From assembly GCA_913019975.1 (NCBI GenBank), contig CAJWBH010000002.1, positions 1 to 64,000 on the forward strand: DNA of 64,000 nt. The letters are read 5' to 3'. Position numbers and translations under genes: made by a program. Position 1 is the stretch's first letter. Each line of letters starts with the position of its first letter. The notes beneath the pieces were generated by a model that was not told where the DNA came from, did no database searches, and saw only the letters and a list, made by a program, of their open reading frames with translations. Shown piece after piece: positions 57,584 to 64,000 of this stretch. The stretch is from Thalassolituus maritimus. GTDB lineage: Bacteria; Pseudomonadota; Gammaproteobacteria; Pseudomonadales; Oceanobacteraceae.

Positions 57584-58612
57584 ATGTACACCGATTCAGA
57601 TTTAGAAAATGCCGTCACTAAAGGCATATTCACGCGCGACTCCGTAGAGCGCTTCCGCAAGGACTATGAGCAACAACACGCCAGCCCCATTGTAGATGAG
57701 GAGAACTTCCGCTTAGTCAGTGGCTTTAACGATATTTTCGTGGTCGTGATCTCTGTGGTCGTACTGCTTTCATCGTTTTCTTTTTTCAATTCGATGTTTG
57801 GCGATCTGATTGGTTTTGCTGTTACGGCCTGTGCCGCTTGGGGGCTGGCGGAGTATTACATTCGTATTCGTAGAATGGCATTGCCTTCTATCGTACTTCT
57901 GCTTGCTTTTATTCCCAGCGCGACGGCAGTCATGGCGTTCCTATATTTAAGCGCGGCAGACATCAGAGATTTGCCGATAAATGACCTTGTTAAGGAAAGT
58001 GGATTTGTAATTCCGCTGTTTTCTCTTATTGCTGCGCTTGCACATTGGTTACGTTTTCGGGTTCCGGTTACCATTGCACTCATTACTGCTGCCGTGGCTG
58101 CTACGGTACTCGCCATACTGTTTACGTCGTTCCCACAACTTAGTACCTTCCTGTACCCGATGATGATGGTGGCTGGTGGTGTGGTATTTATCTTCGCCAT
58201 GGGATGGGATATTTCCGATACTCGCCGGGTAACGCGTCGTTCGGATGTGGCGTTCTGGCTGCACCTTCTGGCTGCTCCATTACTAATGCATCCTTTGTTC
58301 AAGATCATTGGGGTCATGGACGGGGATGTTAGTGCCTCGGTTGCAGGAGTAATTCTCGGTGTATTCGGGGTAATTACACTGATCTCTCTGCTGATTGATC
58401 GCCGAGCTCTTATGGTCTCCTCTCTTGCCTATGTTCTTTATGCAATGAATGCTCTGTTCGATAGTTTTGGAACATTGGGGCAGCAACTCGGCCTGACAGG
58501 GTTGATTGTAGGCTGCAGTATGGTCCTGCTTACCGCCTATTGGGACAGAGCTCGAACTTCGCTGCTGAAGCCATTACCTGATAGCGTCTCCAACTATCTT
58601 CCTATGAAGTAG
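57584..58612 (+). CDS. Multi-spanning membrane protein of unknown function
   Basis: 342 residues. A polar N-terminal part of about 45 residues is followed by about ten hydrophobic helices to residue 325. It resembles DUF2157-type membrane proteins in layout, but I do not recognise a firm motif. It follows the HD hydrolase gene by 69 bp on the same strand, so the three genes from 56276 could form one unit. The start ATG has GCAGGGATA upstream. Confidence 0.7.
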   Translation: MYTDSDLENAVTKGIFTRDSVERFRKDYEQQHASPIVDEENFRLVSGFNDIFVVVISVVVLLSSFSFFNSMFGDLIGFAVTACAAWGLAEYYIRIRRMALPSIVLLLAFIPSATAVMAFLYLSAADIRDLPINDLVKESGFVIPLFSLIAALAHWLRFRVPVTIALITAAVAATVLAILFTSFPQLSTFLYPMMMVAGGVVFIFAMGWDISDTRRVTRRSDVAFWLHLLAAPLLMHPLFKIIGVMDGDVSASVAGVILGVFGVITLISLLIDRRALMVSSLAYVLYAMNALFDSFGTLGQQLGLTGLIVGCSMVLLTAYWDRARTSLLKPLPDSVSNYLPMK

Positions 58613-58621
58613 AGGAGCAAC

Positions 58622-58642
58622 CAGCCTTAAACAGGCTGTTTG
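58622..58642 (+). terminator. Weak terminator after the membrane protein gene
   Basis: CAGCCT (58622-58627), TAAAC, AGGCTG (58633-58638), then TTTG. Short stem. Confidence 0.5.
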
Positions 58643-58804
58643 TCCAGCAATGTCGTAAAGAGCCTGAAAGTTACGAACTAGTCCATGGCTGGTTTGTACA
58701 AATATTGTTCTGATTTGGTTACCATTGTCCACCTAACAAATAGGCATATCGCGACACCCACCGACGTGATAGGCAATAGGAACGCCAGACGGGAACTGAT
58801 TATC

Positions 58805-61800
58805 ATGGCATTTAAGCGATTTATCTTATCGGCATCGACACTTGCGTTAATGTCATGTGGAGGCGAGGACGGCAGCAGTATTCAAGGCCCTGAAAGCCAC
58901 CGCATCAGTACCTCCGTAACCGGACAAGGCACCGTCTCCCCTGAATCGGCCGACATTTCAGACGGCAGCAGCGCGCAGATGATTCTGCAGCCAGAAGAGG
59001 GCTATACGGTAGCCACCGCCAGCGGCTGTAACGGCTCGATGCAGAGCAATCTGTATTACATCAGCAGTGTGACTCAGGACTGCACCGTGAATGTTCTGTT
59101 TACTGAGGTGCAGCAAGCCCCTGCAGCGCAGGAAGAGCCTGATGAAGAAGCTCCGCGTGTTTCGGGTGCCGTCTCTGCCGGTAATGGTCTTGTGACCGTG
59201 CAGTTCAGCGAGCCGATGTCTGCTGACCTGGTCGACTCGGTCGTCAACTTCAACATTACCCGCACCGACACCCAACAGATTCTCCCGGTACTGGCTGCAA
59301 GCTTTGTCGATGATCGCCAGCAAGCCGTGCTGTTAGAAACCGGCGCTCAAATTAATACCGAATATAGACTCATCGTTGTTAACGCCTACGACGTCGCTGG
59401 CAATGCCATTGCCCCACCGGCTGAAGAAGTTGAAGTTAACCCCAATAGCGCCACTTTTGTTGGCACACGCCCGGGTGGTGATGATCTGGTCGACAGCGAC
59501 GAAGACGGCCTCGCTGATTACATCGAACTCGAAGGCTGGCCGGTGATCGTTACCCGCACCGACGGCAGCACAGAAACCTTCCACGTCAGCTCTGATCCGC
59601 TCGACCCCGACACCGACAACGACGGCGTACCGGACAACGACGAACGCCACGGCGGCTTAAACCCGCTCAGCATCGACACCGACGGTGACACCCTCGATGA
59701 TGATGCCGAATGGAACCGCATCTATTCAGACGGCACCAAGCAAGACACCGACGGTGACGGCATTCAGGATGGCTTTGAATACGTCTTCTTCAAAACCTCG
59801 CCGATTCTGGCCGACACCGACGGCGACCAGATGGATGACCCCAGTGAAGTCGCGTCGGGCAACCGAAACCCGTTGATCGCAGACATGCCGATCCCGGATA
59901 TCGACGTGGGCTTAGTGAATCTGCAGCTGGATACCCGTTTAACCTACACAGATGAAAGCGGGCAGGTCGTTACTGAATCCAACACCAGCGAAGCCACACT
60001 GACGCAGGGTAATAACCAGACGTACTCCTCGGCTAACGAGAACTCAACCAAAGAAACGGTAGAAAATTCCGTCTCACTGACACTCAGCGCAGAGAAAGAA
60101 ATCAATTATGGCGCGACCGAAGGGGGCGGCAGTGGTAGCACAAAATTCAGCGCGAGCCGGACAACGTCGTCATCAAATACCAATGAATGGGGCAGCACCG
60201 TCTCATTTGGTGAAGAGAGTAACCAGAGCGCCGAAGAGGCTTATCACGACTCGCTGACCACAGAAAATGCCCGTGATACCCGCGAGAGTATTACCCGTGA
60301 AGTCTTGGGTGCGTCGATGCGTGTCGACGTTACGGTCGCCAATGCCGGCAATATTCCATTCTCAATAAGTAACCTTGAGCTGACCGCACAAGCACAAGAC
60401 CCGAATAACCGCCGCCGTATTATTCCTATCGGCTCGCTTGTGCCCGAAAACGACAACCTTGATTCAGTAAACATCGGTGCCATTGGCGAGACCGCTCGTG
60501 GGCCATTTATCTTCCGTACCGAGAACGTCTTCCCGCAAGAAATCGAAGACCTGATGAAAAACCCGCGCGGTCTGGTCGTGCAGTTAGCTAACTACGACAT
60601 CACCGACGAAAACGGCAACAACTACGCCTTTACCTCACAGCAGATCCAGGATCGTACCGCTGAGATTACGTTTGATATGGGTAACGGTGAGGTTGAAAGC
60701 TACCGCATTGCTACCGCCAGTGATCATCATCCTTCGACTGGTGCACCGAATGGCATCAGCATGAAACGTGCGTTAGAGATTGCCGGTATCCGTGGCACAC
60801 AGATTATCCGCGACGGCGGCAACGGTGTGGTCGAAACCGTCGCGGCACCAACCTCCGACGACCAACAACTCGAAACCGCTGGCAGCAGCGTTGAGCCGCG
60901 CAGCATTATTATTGCCGCTGGTGACGACAACAGCATCGCTACCGTACCGGGTGGCGACGATATTCTGGTAGAGCCTGATTACGCCACCGAACTGTTCGCG
61001 ACCTCTGCAGTGATTATTGACGGCGGTAACGGCATCGCTGAGACCGATGTCTCCGGCGACGATGACTTAGTCAGCATCCTGAACGCCGATATCGAACCCG
61101 GCCAGGTGGTGATTCGCGCAGGCGACGACGGCGTGATTGATTCCATCCCGACTGGCGATGATATCCTCGTTGATGCAGGGCAGGAGCATTACGTACTGAC
61201 ACGCTTCCGCGATGTAGAAGCCATCGCCGGTGAAGCCCGCTTCTGGGTACTGTTTACCAACAACCAGAACATCGAGAACGTCGATTTCGATAATCTGCGC
61301 CTGCGCTCTGGCCAGCAATACAACTTCACCTACGTGCAGGACAAAGACCTCGACCGCGTCTGGGCGCGTGAAGAATACCTGCACGGCAGCTCAGATGAGA
61401 GCATCAATACCGACGGCTGTGACCAGGAAAATGCTCTTAAGGTGTGCGATACGCTTACCGACTACACCGAAATCAAAGAAGGCTGGATAGTACAACTGCG
61501 AGGGTCTAATCAGAGCTACCGTGTATTCTCTAATCCGGGCCAGGCCGACTCAGACCGTGATGGTTTGACCGACGACCTTGAGCGCGCCTGTGGCCTCGAT
61601 CCGCGCCAGCGCGACACCGACCTCGACGGCCTGACCGATTATGAAGAAATCACCGGCCAACGCGTTGAAGGCAACATCGTCACGCCTATGGTCAGCATCG
61701 ACGTCGATGACACCAGCGTGCCGTCCATGACGATTACACCGTACTTAGGCGCAGAGCCTGATCCGATTCCGGCAGACCGGGCCACCAGCGCAATCTGGGC

Positions 61801-63028
61801 AGAGCACCAGGTCACGGCAGAATGCCAGCAGATGCTCGAAGACAAACTCACCGGCGGCTACGCCACTGATCCGCTGAATCCAGACACCGACGGCGACTTC
61901 GTTAATGACCTCGCCGAACTGTCACTGGGCCTGCACCCGAACGACCGGGTCGACGGGGCAGACTTCCTCGATGACGACGGCGACGGCCTGGTGAACTCCG
62001 CCGAAACCAACGGCTGGATAGTGACCGAAGCTTTCTGGGGCGCAAGCCGCACCGTGACATCAGACCCAACCAAAACTGACACCGACGAAGACGGCCTGCC
62101 GGACCTGCTCGAGTTCTACCTCAAGACCGACCCACGCAGCACCGACACTGATGGTGATGGCATTAACGACGGCGATGAATACCGCAACGGCGGTGATGTT
62201 TGTGTTGCCCGTGGCAATCCATGCATTACCTTTAATCAGGCACCAGAGAACGACTACGCCGCCTTCGTGCGCGCCTGTAACCTCGCACCGGCCTGTAACG
62301 TCGCCCAGATCGAATCGACACTCGCGGCCGAGAGCCAGTACGGCACCAACCCAAGCTCCGTCGATAGTGATACCGATACACTCTACGACCGAGAAGAACT
62401 CGGTCTGCCACAAGGCGCAACGCCGCCACGCCGGATCACTATTAACGGCAGTGATATTGGCATCTTCGCATCAAACCCGCGCATCAGCGACACCGATAAC
62501 GACGGCCTCAACGATCAAACGGAATACCTCGACTACACCAACCCGAACGCGGGCGATTCAGACAGCGACGGCAATTCCGATTTCTTTGAGAAATACACCT
62601 CAGGCACCAACCCACGCCAGGGCGATATCAAATTTAAAATCTGGCTCGACGGTTTTGACCTGCGCGTCAACGCTGCGACCTGGTTGGATGTCAACGCAGG
62701 GCGGACACTCACCGAATGCGACTTCCGCATATCGGTCGGTACCTTCTCGTACGATGCAACACTGCCAGCAGGCACACCGATCCCGTGCTACTACGGCGAA
62801 TACATTGTTGATACCAACAACGTACTGCAGCCGGGCTTAGGCTTCCCAGCTCTGGAAGCCGACATTCAGACTAACGGCGGTAACGTTAACTACTGCTACC
62901 TCAGCATCCCGTTGGATTACGGCAAGGTTGAAGGTTCGCATTACACCACGACCTGTTCGCACAACAACGGCACCTATAACGACATCGACTTTACCGCGCG
63001 GTTCTACTTTGATCGGGTGGAGGAGTGA
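58805..63028 (+). CDS. Lipoprotein with anthrax protective antigen / binary toxin B-like domains
   Basis: 1407 residues from the ATG at 58805, chosen because it gives a lipoprotein signal (MAFKRFILSASTLALMSC, Cys18, then GGEDGSS) with GGGA upstream; an in-frame ATG at 58685 would add 40 residues. Order: a bacterial repeat domain (about residues 30-105, SVTGQGTVSPESADISDGSS), an Ig-like SbsA domain (about 118-218), PA-type Ca2+-binding motifs (D230-, DSDEDGLADYIELEGW, then TSP3-like repeats to about 355), a pore-forming-like domain (about 365-660), three GGNGxxET/GDD repeats (about 664-790), then more DxDxDG repeats and a C-terminal beta domain. The Ser/Thr/Asn-rich run at about 380-490, TREVLGASMRVDVTVANAG and the RTAEITFDMGNG...GISMKRALEIAG stretch track PA domain 2. 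No enzymatic partner gene is seen. Function as a pore or translocator is inference. Confidence 0.8.
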   Translation: MAFKRFILSASTLALMSCGGEDGSSIQGPESHRISTSVTGQGTVSPESADISDGSSAQMILQPEEGYTVATASGCNGSMQSNLYYISSVTQDCTVNVLFTEVQQAPAAQEEPDEEAPRVSGAVSAGNGLVTVQFSEPMSADLVDSVVNFNITRTDTQQILPVLAASFVDDRQQAVLLETGAQINTEYRLIVVNAYDVAGNAIAPPAEEVEVNPNSATFVGTRPGGDDLVDSDEDGLADYIELEGWPVIVTRTDGSTETFHVSSDPLDPDTDNDGVPDNDERHGGLNPLSIDTDGDTLDDDAEWNRIYSDGTKQDTDGDGIQDGFEYVFFKTSPILADTDGDQMDDPSEVASGNRNPLIADMPIPDIDVGLVNLQLDTRLTYTDESGQVVTESNTSEATLTQGNNQTYSSANENSTKETVENSVSLTLSAEKEINYGATEGGGSGSTKFSASRTTSSSNTNEWGSTVSFGEESNQSAEEAYHDSLTTENARDTRESITREVLGASMRVDVTVANAGNIPFSISNLELTAQAQDPNNRRRIIPIGSLVPENDNLDSVNIGAIGETARGPFIFRTENVFPQEIEDLMKNPRGLVVQLANYDITDENGNNYAFTSQQIQDRTAEITFDMGNGEVESYRIATASDHHPSTGAPNGISMKRALEIAGIRGTQIIRDGGNGVVETVAAPTSDDQQLETAGSSVEPRSIIIAAGDDNSIATVPGGDDILVEPDYATELFATSAVIIDGGNGIAETDVSGDDDLVSILNADIEPGQVVIRAGDDGVIDSIPTGDDILVDAGQEHYVLTRFRDVEAIAGEARFWVLFTNNQNIENVDFDNLRLRSGQQYNFTYVQDKDLDRVWAREEYLHGSSDESINTDGCDQENALKVCDTLTDYTEIKEGWIVQLRGSNQSYRVFSNPGQADSDRDGLTDDLERACGLDPRQRDTDLDGLTDYEEITGQRVEGNIVTPMVSIDVDDTSVPSMTITPYLGAEPDPIPADRATSAIWAEHQVTAECQQMLEDKLTGGYATDPLNPDTDGDFVNDLAELSLGLHPNDRVDGADFLDDDGDGLVNSAETNGWIVTEAFWGASRTVTSDPTKTDTDEDGLPDLLEFYLKTDPRSTDTDGDGINDGDEYRNGGDVCVARGNPCITFNQAPENDYAAFVRACNLAPACNVAQIESTLAAESQYGTNPSSVDSDTDTLYDREELGLPQGATPPRRITINGSDIGIFASNPRISDTDNDGLNDQTEYLDYTNPNAGDSDSDGNSDFFEKYTSGTNPRQGDIKFKIWLDGFDLRVNAATWLDVNAGRTLTECDFRISVGTFSYDATLPAGTPIPCYYGEYIVDTNNVLQPGLGFPALEADIQTNGGNVNYCYLSIPLDYGKVEGSHYTTTCSHNNGTYNDIDFTARFYFDRVEE

Positions 63029-63058
63029 GTAAGGTGGAGTGAGTAAGGTGGAGTGAGT
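63023..63058. repeat. Short 14-bp tandem repeat at a gene end
   Basis: GAGTGAGTAAGGTG occurs at 63023-63036 and 63037-63050, plus a partial copy to 63058; it includes the stop codon of the PA-like gene (63026-63028). A slippage-prone simple repeat. Confidence 0.85.
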
Positions 63059-63088
63059 TGGTATGGGGCAGGGATGCCGGAGAGACTG

Positions 63089-63120
63089 AAACAGCCGCCG
63101 TTGGGCGGCTGTTTTGGTTG
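63089..63120. terminator. Terminator after the PA-like gene
   Basis: AACAGCCGCC (63090-63099), GTTG, GGCGGCTGTT (63104-63113), then TTGGTTG. Perfect 10-bp stem, with T-rich flanks; on the minus strand it would come after the AT-rich gene and give TTTCAGT. Confidence 0.85.
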
Positions 63121-63126
63121 CGTGTC

Positions 63127-64000
63127 TTAAAAGTCGCCAGTTGGTTTGTTTTTGACAGCTATGGGCCCCTGCATAGAGAACGCAATATAGAAATGAACTG
63201 TCGTATCATCTCTTTCGGTAAATTCACCACTCGCTAAAATATCCCTCGACAATGCAGGACAAAATATATATTTTTTTTTCGTTCCGGTTAATTGTCCTTC
63301 TAGTTTAGCTATGTGTCCTACTTTGTCTAAATAAAAGCATCTTTTTGCACGTCTAATATAGCTAGGTATTTCGGATGCCCGTAGTTGATTGAATTCGACA
63401 TCGGAGCTGGCGTAGTCGCGCAAGTGGAACAGTGATACTGCTTTATAGAATCGAAAATTTGGATTTCTTGAATGAGTATTTATTATTAGTTCGGATACAT
63501 CTGAGTTAATAGCTATCCAGTCTGGTGAAGATGACGATGACCTCATTGCGTGCCACTCAAACTCCAATTCTGCACGGCACTCTACAAGTTTAATATCTAA
63601 CTGATCATGATTGTCGTTTATGATTGAGCTATATTTTTCAAACTTTTCTTGGACTTTGTTAAAAGATTTACCTTTTCCTGATGAGATTGCTTGTGATAGT
63701 AGGGCTTTTATTATTACATAGAATCCAGTTTGCGTTCTTTCTGAACTATATTCAGAAATAGCTAGGTCTTCCATTTCATCTAAGTTATCTATGTTTTTGT
63801 AGATTTGTTCCTCTAGAGATCTTAGCATTTCGTAACTATCATTTTTAGAATTTACTGTGGTCCTTTCTATTAGTTTAAAAGAATCAGAAATGATTCTTAC
63901 AGCATTAGCTAGAGACTCGAGAAAAGAATCTCGATCGTCATCCTTCACTTTTGCTGCTGCTTTTAAATACATGTTAGCACTTACGTGTTTATTGTGGAGG
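63127..64000 (-). CDS. AT-rich helical protein with OB-fold-like C terminus (5' end probably outside window)
   Basis: The frame is open to base 64000, and an ATG at 63972 has no ribosome site and begins mid-helix (MYLKAAAKVKDDDRDSF), so the gene probably starts right of the window. The visible 281 residues are helical and TPR-like in the middle (FRFYKAVSLFHLRDYASSD). The last 60 residues (GQLTGTKKKYIFCPALSRD, then VHFYIAFSMQGPIAVKNK) resemble the cold-shock/OB-type tail found at the end of some large NTPase and TPR proteins, including phage-defence STAND proteins. GC is near 32 % on a hand-counted line, far below the neighbours. Function unknown. Confidence 0.65.
   Translation of the reverse strand, partial: LHNKHVSANMYLKAAAKVKDDDRDSFLESLANAVRIISDSFKLIERTTVNSKNDSYEMLRSLEEQIYKNIDNLDEMEDLAISEYSSERTQTGFYVIIKALLSQAISSGKGKSFNKVQEKFEKYSSIINDNHDQLDIKLVECRAELEFEWHAMRSSSSSPDWIAINSDVSELIINTHSRNPNFRFYKAVSLFHLRDYASSDVEFNQLRASEIPSYIRRAKRCFYLDKVGHIAKLEGQLTGTKKKYIFCPALSRDILASGEFTERDDTTVHFYIAFSMQGPIAVKNKPTGDF

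Overview
The window looks like chromosomal DNA of a marine gammaproteobacterium, most likely of the Oceanospirillales type. The basis is the gene order (pepA/lptFG, cysDN, queA-tgt-yajC-secD-secF), Gram-negative outer-membrane machinery, several lipoproteins, OmpA-type proteins and a GlyGly-CTERM-like sorting signal. Genus is a guess. GC is moderate, by eye around 50-57 % in most genes, with two visibly AT-rich stretches: inside the 3' part of the giant gene and at the right edge.

Layout. 1-8376: two tandem, paralogous, very acidic calcium-binding (thrombospondin type 3 repeat) surface proteins. Both carry an internal sorting-signal-like segment followed directly by a second signal peptide, an 8-strand OmpA-type barrel and an OmpA C-terminal domain. 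The first is cut by the left edge and contains four 339-bp tandem repeats. 8402-13416: housekeeping (pepA, lptF-lptG, an RDD membrane protein, pdxH). 13479-20795: fructosamine-kinase family protein, tRNA-Met, cysDN, alpha/beta hydrolase, zapE, SDR and a TlpA-type thioredoxin. 20959-24630: a 7TMR-DISM diguanylate cyclase and a chemoreceptor with a C-terminal sensor domain. 24779-25154: three tRNA-Leu genes. 25309-30763: queA-tgt-yajC-secD-secF. 31160-36259: a solute-binding-like protein, an NhaR-like regulator, a BI-1/YccA protein, small proteins and an orphan NasR-type nitrate regulator.

36741-50510 is an accessory surface locus: a 3727-residue lipoprotein of about 31 cadherin/Ig-like repeats, convergent with a two-gene operon encoding a TPR plus beta-barrel protein resembling Slam (surface lipoprotein assembly modifier) and a FecR-domain protein. 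I infer that the Slam-like barrel may export the giant lipoprotein. 50636-58612 holds stress and small genes: a free-standing ValRS-arm-like coiled coil, GlsB/YeaQ family, azoreductase plus divergent LysR regulator, DUF2254, an ACP-like fragment, YegD-type Hsp70, DKNYY protein, HD hydrolase and a membrane protein.

58805-63028 encodes a 1407-residue lipoprotein whose central part looks like the calcium-binding and pore-forming domains of anthrax protective antigen / clostridial binary toxin B. An AT-rich gene, open to the right edge, follows; it is probably acquired.

The most interesting items are the PA-like lipoprotein, the tandem 'polyproteins' with internal sorting signals, and the giant lipoprotein with its putative dedicated exporter. 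All functional statements come from reading motifs by eye; no database search was run.
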